In this document: positions 12,001 to 47,500 of the stretch, piece by piece
Layout: each line of letters opens with the position of its first letter
Numbering within the stretch: position 1 is the stretch's first letter
Origin: Varanus komodoensis
Taxonomy: Eukaryota > Chordata > Lepidosauria > Squamata > Varanidae
Assembly: GCF_004798865.1 (NCBI RefSeq)
Contig: NW_025335941.1
Coordinates: 7,165,052-7,229,051 of the forward strand
DNA: 64,000 bases
Direction of reading: 5' to 3'
Translations under genes and position numbers: made by a program
Notes under the pieces: model-generated
Database searches by the model: none
Seen by the model: the letters and a program-made list of their open reading frames with translations, nothing else
Told to the model about the DNA's origin: nothing

Positions 12001-12964
12001 TCCTTCCACACATTTATCTTTACAGCTTTTTCTAAAATCAATTTCCACGTATGTATTACACAGTTATCATGCTCTGCTCATTTCATCCCAAGGTGTGTAA
12101 GATAACATCTTGTTTTTCAAGCAAATCAAGTGATCAAAACATGCACAATCCACCTCATGTTGGAACTGTACACCTTGTAAGCCCTACTGCCCCTCTTCAG
12201 GTTCCTTGTCTTAAAACAAGCCATTTCTTCCAACTGTATGGATAAATAAAGATGCTTTCATAAGCTTATCTATGCATGCAACAATCACTGCCTATTTATT
12301 TACAATGGCACTCCTAGAAGCATAACAAGGGCAATTCTGAACTCATTTTTTCCAAAGAGGTCCGCAAATGGCCACCATGGTACAAAATGACATATATGCC
12401 TCTCAGTCTGTATGTGACTGTGACTGTGACTGTGTGTGTGTGTGTGTGTGTGTGTGACAGAGAGCGAGCGAGCGAGCGAGCCCGCCCAAAGAGGTTACTG
12501 GTGTAATATAGCCCTCCCCAGCCTGGTGCCCTACAGATGCAGTGGACTGCAACTCCCATAATCCCATGGTTGAGTTGCAGTCCAACACACCTGGAGGACA
12601 CCGGGTTGGTGGAGGCTTAACACACGCCACTGTCCTTTGTGTTGTCGGGCTCAAAAGCCCGAAATCCTCAAGCGCCCGTTCATTGGCGGCAAGTCCCACG
12701 GAAAACAAGGGGATTTACTTCCGAGGAGCACGATTCGGTCGACACTCCGCTAAGCGTGAAGAGGGCGCGCCAGTTCTTCCCGACCTACATTGATCGATGC
12801 AAGGTGTGGGGAAGGAGACGAGAACAAACGGGGGTGGGAACCGCGCCACGCGGAGACCGCGGAAGACAACAGGGGCACGAGCGGGGCGCCGGCACCAACC
12901 AAGCGACCTCCCGAGACGGGGGGCGACGGGACTCACCGGGCACCTGCTCCTCGGCCTCCCCCAT
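1..12964 (-). CDS. RPGR: RPGR, retinitis pigmentosa GTPase regulator, 5' part (coding exons 1-8, 3' end outside window)
   Basis: RPGR is a ciliary protein. Its N-terminal RCC1-like seven-bladed propeller binds RPGRIP1, PDE6D and ARL3 at the connecting cilium or transition zone. Eight minus-strand exons with consensus GT/AG borders were read here, giving 837 coding nt (279 codons). The exon lengths and phases match my memory of human RPGR exactly. Diagnostic strings include [65 protein letters not shown] and [10 protein letters not shown], i.e. repeated RCC1 blades with a GQLG-type core. No stop or frame break occurs in these exons. The C-terminal part, including the Glu/Gly-rich ORF15 region, lies beyond the left edge. 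The gene is divergent from OTC. Identification is very secure; absence of further exons inside the introns was judged by eye. Confidence 0.98.
441..545. mobile_element. Palindromic MITE ('ctccagatg' family)
   Basis: Two imperfect inverted arms: cctccagatgccttggactt and its continuation at 445-476, and the complement-like ggagttgtagtctaatgcat with flank at 508-539. This arm pair (cctccagatg...actacaactccca) recurs many times in the window. It is probably a non-autonomous DNA transposon; the superfamily was not determined. Confidence 0.65.
1199..1421 (+). repeat. MIR/L2-type dispersed repeat, copy 1
   Basis: Contains acaacaaccctctgaggg and tgactggcccagagtcaccc, the paired signature seen again at 25837-26060. 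These segments resemble the conserved core and tail of MIR-like SINEs. Inside RPGR intron 7. Confidence 0.6.
2874..3060 (-). repeat. L2-like LINE tail with (TTTA)n(GTTT)n tract
   Basis: A tattt(att)n/(gttt)6 tract at 2874-2910 is followed by tctatgccatccattacta. This resembles the reversed 3' tail of L2-like LINEs seen better preserved at 13562 and 40832. Confidence 0.45.
3661..3780 (-). repeat. CR1 3'-end fragment
   Basis: Contains gaagagctgtactggatcag and related words (ccagcaccccatttcccaca, gcccattacaggacatgag). These match the reversed 3' UTR of amniote CR1 LINEs as I remember it; the plus-strand counterpart is at 43545-43745. Confidence 0.55.
3963..4121 (-). CDS. RPGR: RPGR exon 7
   Basis: 159 nt, encoding [20 protein letters not shown] and ending [12 protein letters not shown]. 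Acceptor ctgcag, donor gtattc. The loop after GKLGL ([13 protein letters not shown]) differs from human, as expected for a propeller surface loop. Confidence 0.98.
4704..5375 (-). mobile_element. tRNA-derived SINE split by a LINE insertion
   Basis: 4704-4763 (agctgccttacacttagtca, ccatccagctcagtattct) and 5281-5370 (cagtgactggcagaagctg, ccagccctacctggagatgc) are consecutive parts of one minus-strand squamate SINE. They are separated by a plus-strand LINE 3' end. The SINE head (pol III boxes, expected right of 5370) is degraded. Confidence 0.65.
4764..5280 (+). mobile_element. L2/CR1-like LINE 3' end, 5'-truncated, nested in SINE
   Basis: Reads in the plus direction as a decayed C-terminal reverse-transcriptase region: words like [25 protein letters not shown] and ERAFSVVA appear in shifting frames. 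It ends in aataataaataaaatg. Multiple frame breaks; non-functional. Confidence 0.65.
5465..5614 (-). CDS. RPGR: RPGR exon 6
   Basis: 150 nt, encoding [20 protein letters not shown] and ending [11 protein letters not shown]. Acceptor ttcag, donor gtaagt. The human counterpart is [18 protein letters not shown]... Confidence 0.98.
5800..5910. mobile_element. Palindromic MITE ('ctccagatg' family)
   Basis: Left arm gtgccctccagatgtattgg, right arm aagcacatctggaggggcac. The arms pair over about 20 nt around a diverged centre. Confidence 0.65.
6240..6613 (+). mobile_element. RTE-BovB LINE fragment (RT C-terminal region)
   Basis: Plus-strand translations across frames give [15 protein letters not shown] and [20 protein letters not shown]. 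These correspond to the BovB segment YLGS...CSHEIKRRL...FELWCWRRLLRVPWTARRSN that I recall. It is frame-shifted and truncated at both ends. In RPGR intron 5. Confidence 0.75.
6768..6926 (-). CDS. RPGR: RPGR exon 5
   Basis: 159 nt, encoding [20 protein letters not shown] and on to [11 protein letters not shown]. Acceptor gcag, donor gtgagt. Contains one full propeller blade with the GQLGLG turn. Confidence 0.98.
8660..8716 (+). repeat. tRNA-derived SINE head, internally deleted
   Basis: ggggatggacatagctcagt followed by gatagat...tgcaatcccaggcctcc looks like the A-box (tagctcagtggtagagc) and then the region after the B-box of the squamate tRNA-type SINE, with the middle missing. It ends exactly where the next MITE begins. 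Confidence 0.5.
8717..8862. mobile_element. MITE with ttagggcacaat / attgcaccctta ends
   Basis: Terminal inverted repeats ttagggcacaat and attgcacccttaa flank an internal palindrome (ctgacaactcccagcatgcc / ggcatgctggctgag...gggagttgtag). A second copy is at 45883-46010. Confidence 0.7.
9185..9556. repeat. Tandem duplication, two units of about 183 bp
   Basis: ggattctgaccagatctgca (9191) recurs as ggattctgaccggatctgca (9374). The block through ggattctggcc...ctagca...agaggac...aaggac is repeated in order. Unit 2 carries an extra roughly 30 bp (near 9448-9475). It is richer in GC than its surroundings. I do not recognise it as a named repeat. Confidence 0.8.
9682..9744 (-). CDS. RPGR: RPGR exon 4
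   Basis: 63 nt, encoding [20 protein letters not shown] followed by T and a split G codon. The acceptor is ctatag and the donor gtatgt. The first 17 residues are the same as the human sequence I recall. Confidence 0.97.
10550..10642 (-). CDS. RPGR: RPGR exon 3
   Basis: 93 nt, encoding [20 protein letters not shown] and ending KPTCVK. The acceptor ends in ctacag-like tgtag and the donor is gtttgt, a weaker but acceptable splice site. Confidence 0.97.
11176..11301 (-). CDS. RPGR: RPGR exon 2 (first RCC1 blade)
   Basis: The exon is 126 nt, between an acceptor ending in tag and a gttagt donor. It encodes [20 protein letters not shown] and continues to [11 protein letters not shown]. It aligns residue by residue with the human exon starting SGAVFTFGKSKF. 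Confidence 0.97.
12411..12482. repeat. Compound microsatellite (TGTGAC)n(TG)n(GAGC)n
   Basis: tgtgactgtgactgtgac, then about 12 TG units to 12456, then agagcgagcgagcgagcgag. In RPGR intron 1, 450 bp from the start codon, on the edge of the CpG island. Confidence 0.95.
12515..12612. mobile_element. Palindromic MITE at CpG island border
   Basis: Left arm cagcctggtgccctacagat, gactgcaactcccata; right arm gttgcagtccaacacacctg, gaggacaccgggttggtgga. Same family as 441-545. It is inserted in RPGR intron 1 just upstream of the GC-rich region. Confidence 0.75.
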
Positions 12965-13220
12965 GACAGGCCGGAGGGAGGAGGGGGAGGTGCCTGGCAC
13001 GCAGATGGAGCCCCGAGCTGCCTCGAGCCCGGAAGTAAACAAACCGCCTGCCACTAGCAACGGAGGCTAGCTCCACCATAGAGAGCGCTGTACAAGCGGG
13101 GTAGAGCGCACGCGCTGGGCACCATAGAGACTACCGACAGGCCTCGGCCCGCAACGGCCCGTCTCAGGGTTAGGTCAGGACAAAGCCTTAAGACGCTCTT
13201 AGTCGGCGCGGGGCAGCTGT
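12620..13220. promoter_or_regulatory. CpG island over RPGR exon 1 / promoter
   Basis: About 600 bp dense in CpG and GC, in strong contrast with the AT-rich flanks. It contains RPGR exon 1. Minus-strand ETS-like core acttccgg (complement at 13029-13036) lies about 70 bp upstream of the ATG, and another acttccg is at 12718-12724 in intron 1. A ccactagcaac stretch at 13051-13061 resembles one half of an RFX X-box, plausible for a ciliary gene but weak. No TATA box was seen. The transcription start was not determined. Confidence 0.75.
12937..12964 (-). CDS. RPGR: RPGR coding exon 1
   Basis: Encodes MGEAEEQVP plus the first base of the next codon (28 nt, as in human). The start codon has a G at -3 and at +4. 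The donor reads G|gtgagt. The exon sits in the middle of the CpG island. Human begins MREPEELMPD, so the acidic N-terminus is only loosely conserved. Confidence 0.93.
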
Positions 13221-13561
13221 GTCGTGCGTTGCACCGAGAACGGCCTGAGATGTGTTGTTCTTTTAATCTCTTTTCCTCCCAATAGCCGAAGCTCCCCGGC
13301 CAGTTTACAACAGTTCATAAAACAGGCAATAGAACAAAACACCCGTATTTTCCAAAAGGAAAAATTAAAAAGAAAGCTAAAGCACCTTAGGATGCAGCGT
13401 AGGCCTGTGAAACGCCTGCGATTGATAGCCCGTGAATATGTTTAAATGCCTTCGCACAGAGGGCCGTCTTAACCTGACACTGAAAGGTCCAACACGTTTA
13501 TTCCACCATAAACTTTCCTGGACACTGAAAGCTCCTCTGCACACTCAGAGGCACATACATT

Positions 13562-13740
13562 TTTTAAAATATTTATTTATTTATAAAATTTGTACGCCAT
13601 CCAACTACTAATGTCTCTGGACAGCTAACAGCATAAATAAATTGATGACCCACTCTGGCTGCAATTAATAAAATACAATAATTCGATATTACAACTTATT
13701 AAAATATTGATTAAATTAAAAGGTCTGAGATCTTGTGTTA
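13562..13740 (-). mobile_element. L2-like LINE 3' tail, 5'-truncated
   Basis: Nearly identical in layout to the tail of the large LINE at 40832-40985. Shared words are tctctggacagctaacag, taaataaattgatgaccc and actctggctgc. Only about 180 bp of the 3' end is present. Confidence 0.8.
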
Positions 13741-14228
13741 AAAGAACTGAAATGCAAAAAGCACAGACCTTGCGTTAAGTTGCCAGAAATCACTGAATCA
13801 TATTCTAACAGAGCTTATGCACAAAGTTGTAAATTCCCTCATTAGCTTATGTAGTCAGAATGGAGATGTGAAGTGCAAACTCAAAGCAGGAAGGTGACTT
13901 GCACTTGCAGAAAGCATCATGCCCATGGCACACTTGGGTTGCCGGATTTAATGGGGGGAGGGAGTGGAAGGGCTTTAACTCGAACTTCCCCAATTTGGGC
14001 CCTTCCTTGTGTGTTGGTATATAGCTCTTATCATGCCTTGGCCAAATTGGCCAATTGCTGATGGAGTTGGGGAAGGCAGCAGCACACACCTTTTTGTCAG
14101 CTGACAACATTCCTTTGATCCTCTCCATAACAGCCACAAATGAATTTTGCTGCTTGAAATGGAGGCCCAACCACCCCCCACAAAAAAATTGCATTACAAT
14201 ATATTACAAGAGATTACAATATATACAG

Positions 14229-14230
<2 letters not shown>

Positions 14231-14275
<45 letters not shown>
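14231..14275. repeat. (TC)n microsatellite
   Basis: About 21 uninterrupted CT dinucleotides, ending in cactca. Confidence 0.98.
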
Positions 14276-14279
<4 letters not shown>

Positions 14280-14394
14280 AGTTCAGAATATTGCAAACAA
14301 TAACCAATGAGATGCGATCGCAAATGTAATAATCACAAATTCAATCACAAATTTAATACCAGATTAATGATATTTGCTATATTTTTATCCTGAG

Positions 14395-14580
14395 GCCAAC
14401 CTCTTGTTCTGCTGCAAATACCAGAGCACCTTAGAGATAAATAAATTTATTCTGATATGAATTCTACAGACCAGTGACAACGTCTTTGATAAAGTGGACT
14501 CTAATCCATGAAAACATATGCAATAATAAATATGTCAATCTTTATTAAGCTGCTATGAGATTGTTTTTATTTTCTGTTCT
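14395..14580. repeat. Dispersed repeat with ctttgataaagtggactcta motif
   Basis: Contains caccttagagataaataaat, ctttgataaagtggactcta and atccatgaaaacatatgcaa. These resemble a reptile interspersed repeat I remember (tgatgaagtggactgtagtccacgaaagc...). Family not named. Confidence 0.45.
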
Positions 14581-15349
14581 TGCTTATCCCTCAAGGAGTT
14601 AAAGGCAATATACTTGTACATCCTTTACTGTGTCAATTCCTTTGATAAAGAAATAGCAGTTTCCAAAAGGTTATTTTTAATTTTTAATATACAAAATATT
14701 TTCACGTGCTAAATATCAGGTATAAACTTCTCTGTTGCCTGATTTCTTTCAACATACCAACAGATTAATTATTCTTCCCTCCACTCATTCTGAAAAACTA
14801 GAACTTCAGTCTAATAGCCAGGGAGACTGCAGACTCATCTAGTGTAATTGGTAGAAACGACAGAAAAATCTTATTTGAAAACACTGCCAGAGATCCTCTA
14901 GGCTTGCCTGTTCTGCCCTATTTTTTGGCGTTATTTTCTTCGTGCTTCCACCATGAAGGATTCTACCTAGCACAGGAGAAGCTCTCTAACTGGACAGGGT
15001 AACTCTGCAAATTGAGAAGGGTAAATCCCCGGTGCGACCCTATTCCACAGGCCTTAGAGCGCCTCCTACCGGTTAAATTGTGCACACCAGGGAATGGAAC
15101 ACACTGTCTCCGCTTCCGTAAGGTGCGTGCCCCTTACGAAGCTCTTGGGCATTCGTGGTTCGCTTAGAGCCATTTCCCAGGGCTCAAGCCTTGCTCTGTT
15201 AATTTTTGAATAGCGGGGATCCTTTATGTGCAGTAATAAGGAAGAGAATGACGCTTCTCTGTTTGTAGAAATTGCTTTCTTCTCTCTACTGTGCTACTAA
15301 ACCCAATGGGGTTTCTTTTGTTGCTATTTAGCAGAGATCTTGTGCAACG

Positions 15350-15600
15350 AATTGGGTAAGAAGCTGAGCTGGGAATCAGGAATTCCCTGGTTTTAATCTC
15401 AGCAACGTCCTCATTAGATGACCTTAGCCTAGACACACTGTTCTGCTCATTCACACACACACACCCTATTTGCAACTCAGTTAAGTCAGTTAATAATAGT
15501 AACTTAATTTATAAGGTTGTTGCAAGAATTTTAGCTAGATACAGTATGTGCAATGCTTTGAACACTTAAAAGTGCTATATGAATGTTTATTATTATTGTT
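15350..15600 (+). repeat. MIR-type CORE-SINE
   Basis: In order: gggaatcaggaattccctgg, then tgaccttagcctagacacac, taataatagtaacttaattt, aaggttgttgcaagaatttt and aaagtgctatatgaatgttt ending tattattattg. This is the reversed MIR layout (gaatcc..., tgaccttgggcaag..., ataatagtacc..., gggttgttgtgagg..., aataaatg). An old element; a CACA run interrupts it. Confidence 0.65.
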
Positions 15601-16639
15601 TTCAAATTGCCAGTTTCACGGTAGCAGATAGCTTTATAACAAACATTAAAGCATTTCCACAGATGATTTTAAGCTTCTATTAGTGCCTAAATCAGGATGT
15701 TTACATACTATAGATTTTTACTTCCAAACACACAGCTCCTAGCATAACAAATCAGAAGACAATGTGCAGTTTTTTCCATCTCTGACTCCAAGATTTTAGT
15801 TTTGCTTTGTTTTTTGGTGGTTAAAAAAAAAGATGGGAAAACTATAGGGAAAATGTGGGACATTTACAATGGAAAATGGTGAGCAGCTTCCAGGCAAGAC
15901 TTTTATGGCATTATTGTTATAGCACATTCACAGAGATTTTATGGGTTTCTCCCCAACACATACAGGCACACACACATCATTTCTTCCATCTTTACTCTTC
16001 TTGCAAAACATCTATCAAGAAAGAAAAAGATTTAATAGCGGTGCATGCCTTCTCATCCGCAGCACTTCCATATGGAAGCATCTGTTGCTTAGATGCACAT
16101 ACATGCAATAGAATGTCCCCCATGAACAAGGCCATGTCCAAGTAAGGAACCTTTTCTTAGCTGGAAGATGATCTTTTTTACTTACCATTTTTTGGGGGGC
16201 AAACTGAGTCGGAAAGTAAAGTGAGCTTTTGCAAAATTAGCTTAATCCAGAGTCTATTACAGGAATGTAAAGTGACAGTTCCTAGGATGTAGATTTTTTT
16301 CTCCCCCAGAGTCAGTCTTACAATCACAGTATTCCTGTGTAGCACGAACAGAATGCAAGAGGCACGTGCCTGCTTTTCAGTGTCAGATATGAACAGGGCT
16401 TACAGAGGCTTCCTCAGTTTCTCGGGGTCTGAGGAACGGACATACAACTTTCTCACTCCAGAGAGAGCCATGTAGCAGCTGCCACTGTATCATGCGGTGG
16501 AGTCATGGAGTCAGGGCAAGGTCAGATTACCATTTTACACAAGGGCACCATTGTGTTAGCACTGGGGCTTTGCTGCCTGATCTAATGAGCTGCTAAACCT
16601 ATGCAGCTGCTCCACAGGATGAGACCATTTATTATAATA

Positions 16640-16795
16640 ATCTCTGCTGTTATTGAGTTTGATTACCTGATTGCTTTTAACTGTGCTCTTTTAACATGCT
16701 ATATTTTATATATTTTAATTCATGGCTAAGTTGTGCATTAGTCACCCTGAGAGCATTTAGCTGGAGGGCAATATATAAATATTTAAATTAGATAA
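16640..16795 (+). repeat. L2-type LINE tail
   Basis: tttaactgtgctcttttaac, then tgcattagtcaccctgagag and ggagggcaatatataaat match the common '...gccctgagc...gggcggtatataaat' LINE tail. Confidence 0.5.
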
Positions 16796-17329
16796 AAATG
16801 TGGCATGTTCACAATGATTTCTACGGCTCAATGATTTACAGCATCCCCCAAGCTTTTTGGGTTGATGGGCACATGTGGGATTTTGAGAGAGAGTCCTGGG
16901 TGCACTCACAAAACTGCTGAAACAGAAGCCTGGTAGGTGCCAAGAGAGGTATCCACAGACACATTAGAGATCCCAGCCTTAAAATAATGTTACGTTGTAC
17001 ACCTGATTCAGTCATTTGCTGCTATGACAAGTCTTTGCTATAGTAGATGTGTGAGTGCATCACATATAAACTGAACAACAGATCACATGTGTGCCTGATT
17101 CGTGTGAGGAGGGAAGAATGCATGAATGAGTGTTTTGCGTAATCCTGTGTCTGTGTGGCGAAATGGCATTGCACAAATTTATCTGTGTGGTGGAAAGGAA
17201 AAGATGTCCTTGCTCTGTCACCATACAAGACCCTGGGCAGCCAGGCAAGGGCCTGGACTAAGCCATAGATATTGCTATAGTGTTTCAACCTTGTCTCACA
17301 TGCTTAAGGTTTATAGGTTTTGCAACTCA

Positions 17330-17511
17330 CCTAACTAATGACCTTTACCTATAGTGTTTGCATAAGGACAGATACCATGGGAGGCCTGAGTTGGTCTCAC
17401 AACTGCTCTGTCTCATGACTGTATTACCTTTGCTCTTTCACCGAAAGCCAGCACATACCTTGGTTCATCCACGTTTCATGAGCTGACTTTTCTTCTACAA
17501 ATATATTTTAG
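17330..17511 (+). promoter_or_regulatory. OTC proximal upstream region with DR1-like sites
   Basis: Two nuclear-receptor-like sequences read ttacctttgctctt (17424-17437; complement aagagcaaaggtaa, close to an HNF4/COUP-TF direct repeat with one spacer) and tgacctttacct (17339-17350). HNF4 is a known activator of mammalian OTC. No CpG enrichment and no clear TATA box. A tttctacaaatatattttag stretch ending at 17511 could also be a 3' splice site. All are motif-level inferences. Confidence 0.35.
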
Positions 17512-17519
17512 CATTAGAT

Positions 17520-44057
<26,538 letters not shown>

Positions 44058-44555
44058 TTTGGGAGCTTTTGCCAAGAGAAAATATTCCTCACCAGCAAAA
44101 TGTTCTGCTCCATGAAATCTTTCTCTTTCTCTCTCAGAAATGCTATCAAAGCAATGATAATTATTTAACAAGACTCTGGAAGCTTGTAGCATAGTTTTAT
44201 TCTGCATCTGTTCCATTGCTTACGAATTGCAGCTGCATTTTTTCTAGTTGTGCTGCAGCAGGCATATTGATTAGTCTCTAAATAGTCACCATTTAACAAA
44301 TGGATCAGTGAGAAACATAGGCAATGGTTTGACATTTCAATAGTAGAACTGATCTCATGAATGTGTCCTGGAGCTCTGTTTTGTGAGAATCACTGCAGTT
44401 TTCTCAAAAGCTGTTTTCCTGCTGACCTTGGTTCGCTCTCTCCCTCTCCCTCTCTCTCTCTGTGAGAGAGAGAGGGAGAGTGCACATATGCCTTTTCTCT
44501 GCATATCCCATGCACACTTCAAATTCAGCTGCAATAAATCTGAAATATTTTGTTT
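44058..44555 (+). promoter_or_regulatory. OTC 3' UTR with candidate poly(A) signal
   Basis: The first aataaa after the stop is at 44533-44538 (gcaataaatctg), giving a 3' UTR of about 0.5 kb. It contains the CT/AG hairpin at 44444-44480. Later aataaa-like words occur, so the end is a guess. Confidence 0.5.
44444..44480 (+). repeat. Perfect 16-bp hairpin in OTC 3' UTR
   Basis: ctctccctctctctct (44444-44459), loop ctgtg, agagagagagggagag (44465-44480). The arms are exactly complementary. It sits about 390 nt after the OTC stop and about 50 nt before the candidate poly(A) signal. Confidence 0.95.
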
Positions 44556-47500
44556 CACTATAAGTTTTGAGTTATCTGCTTACTTATTTATATTTGATAT
44601 TTCTTTACTGCTTAAACATACTAAAATCTCTATGCACTTCACATACAATTGTTAAAGTCAGATCTAGAATACAGTTAAGAAACAATGTTAAAATGAAGTC
44701 CATTGCAAAGGCACCGAGCAATACATGAGCCAGAGTTGACGCATTATGCCTCCTTTCACACTGGCCTTTCCAGGACAGAGCAATTTCTCTGGTGTGACTA
44801 AGAAATTCAGTTCAGGGAAGGTTACAGAATCTGAACTTCGGGAAGGTTGCAGAATTTGAACTTCGGTGATTTTTATGACCTAATCTGCTCTTCCCAGAAT
44901 AATGTTTAGATCAAAATATAGTTACTCCTTGAATTCCATGCTTCCCTGAGGTTTGTAATACATCACTTGGCTCAAAGATATAACATATGCTTTTAAATGT
45001 AAATTAAAGCCCTCTATAAAGGTAGCATTTAGATAAAATACCTCAAATTTTTTTTTTTGAGAAAATGCATTCCAAAGTACATATATAAATAAATATAAAT
45101 GAACCTTCATGTACAGTCTTATATACCAATGTTTAACTTATCTCTGCTTTCAGGTTTATGGCAGTCTCCTTGCATAGTGCTTTACCTGAAACAAAATACA
45201 TGATTAGCTCTTTGTATGTGTATCCCAACTAGGCAGAACCTTAATGTGAGTAAACGTTATTGCACACAGCAAAGGCCTTTACAAAATCTCTCACATTTTG
45301 TCCATGTATGATTTTATCCATTGACAAAATACCATGTACACTGTGGTATCCATAACATATATCACAATCAAAATTCACACAAGCAGAATATCAGTGGAAT
45401 ATCAGTGCACCTATACAACAATTCACTAAAATCAAATGTTTTCCTTTCCTAGCAAATAGACTCTATAAGTAAATAATTACCTCAAAATCTTAGGCTGTTT
45501 CACCTAACTACTTTTAATTTTTTCTTTGGTTCTGCATATAAATGGATAGTATACAATATGTTCAGCCAGTTTACATCCAAACTGTAGTATATGTATAGCA
45601 TCCTTCAATAAATGTGGAAGGCATTACTTGGAACCTGAGTTCTGGGGGAAAAAAAACCTTCTTAAAAGGAGAGAAAGTAAGGCAATGAAGTTACGGTGTC
45701 CTTTTATCCCATTCCATGATCTTAAGATACTATTTAGAGTGAGGAACCCATATATGTTTAAGTACCCCATGCTTCTGGACATCATGACCACAAACCCCGT
45801 CCCTCTGGATACGGTCATGGTGTATTACCCTTAATAATCCTTAGACAGCTAAGTTAGTTCCAGTTGCTCTAGCCAGCTACCCTTAGGGCACAACACTGCA
45901 TGTTTAGGCAGAAAACAGTTCTGCAGCAGTCCTAGCCTGTATGGTTGGTTGAGAATGCTGGGAATGCCAGAACTTTTTTCAGTGTAAGCAAGCATAAGAT
46001 TGTACCCTTAGAAATTAGTTTTCTTCATTCCATGTATTCTCTACAGGTCTCTTATCTTAGGTAAGCAGACTCCACCCCCTCACAGATATCAGGAAGCATC
46101 TGTGGAGGAAACCCAAGGAGCGTCCTTAAAAATATATCCTAACTGGACATGTCCCCATATCTGACTTCCAAGACTTTCCCTCACTATTTTGCTTTTATCA
46201 TGCTTGTATCAAGACTTCTCTCGAGCGGTAGTAATAAATTTTAACAGCCATGAAAGAGAAGAAAAATAGTTACTTTTTAATTCTAATGTTCAGATTTTAA
46301 TAACACAGATACAGTAACCCATTGGGTGATACGAGACTTTCAGAAAGAGAAGAGGTTCCAAAAATAATGAAATAATATCTTTGTGCCCCTGAAGAATTGT
46401 TGAAATGCCAGTTTTCTCTCTTTAGTCAAATAAGTGTAAAGAACAAGATAGGAAAGCAAGTGTGGGTAAGGAGATGATGGGAATAAGTTTTTGTGTGTCA
46501 ACCAAAGAAGGAGTCAAAGTGTCAAATGCTGCAGTTTGGAAGCTATTGTTATGACCAAAGTTCACCTGAAAACCATCCCATATACAAGGCACAGGCAAAC
46601 ATTTTGGGTCTGAAGGCACATTCATGGTTTTTGTCCAGACTGGAATCATATAATTTGAAATACTGTCCATTTTCTTCAGGAGTGCCTCACCCCGTCCCCA
46701 ATTCTCTGTTTCCCCATTTATCCTTCTCCATCATCTTCCTTCTTGACACTCACCCCTAATGAGTGAGTTGTTGACTCAAGCCAAAGCCACTTCTGCCAGC
46801 AACAAAAACAGACCAAGTTTTGTTCACACTGTAGAAAAGAATTGTAAGTAATGCTTAAGGTTACAAAGCGATTGGTGAACACTAAATGGAAATTGTGAAA
46901 GGCCTTATTGTGCCCTGCAGGACTGTCATGAATTCATTACATGAAATAAACAAGGGATGAATAGAGAGCAATAGAGAAACAATAAAATAAAAAATGGGGG
47001 GTAATAAAGAAGAGCTCCCAGGGGTCAGTGCTTTGAGAAGCAAAAAATAAAAATATGGTTGATGGGAATCTTGAACAGCTGAACAGTATCCTCCATTATT
47101 CTGATGTTTCTCTCAATAAAAGTGTGATTATCATTGTTGAGTGTGTTTTAATTATAATAGCAGTAACGTTTTTCCTGAGTGCTTGAAGCACTTGACATTC
47201 ATTATCTGAGTAATTCTCTCAACAGAACTATATTCATATGCCCATGTCTGGAGAGCTAACATGCATGCATTTATTTACTCTGGTAAGATGACTCCACACA
47301 GACATGCCTGTAACATACAGAGATACGTATGAATATATGCAAGGCAGAATGACAGCCATGATTCCCCAGCAGTTCTACCAGCTGTTTATATAAACAGGTG
47401 TTCTTTTCAAATGTTTCATTAGTTCCCTGGGAGACAAGTGGGGATTTTGGCAGTGAGCAAAAACAGGCTGAGGCAAACCGGGTTAGCTGATTTTTCCTAA

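Larger units (their letters stand above)
12965..17519. other. RPGR-OTC intergenic region
   Basis: About 4.5 kb between the two start codons. Besides the CpG island it holds an L2-like tail (13562-13740), a (TC)n tract, a dispersed repeat at 14395-14580, a MIR-type SINE (15350-15600) and an L2 tail (16640-16795). A small CpG-richer patch at 15020-15180 has no assigned function. No coding gene was recognised; the short ORF at 13224-13445 has no family features. Confidence 0.7.

Noticed and set aside
12639-13070. Plus- and minus-strand ORFs of 70-143 codons across the CpG island
   Set aside because: Open only because GC-rich DNA lacks stops; the real content is RPGR exon 1.
13224-13445. ORF of 73 codons beside the RPGR CpG island as a divergent gene
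   Set aside because: Basic, low-complexity C-terminus, no family features; the later part looks like LINE-tail sequence.
15855-16145. Alternative OTC first exon (ATG followed by gtgagc)
   Set aside because: No match to OTC leaders; 17520-17596 fits sequence, length and phase exactly.
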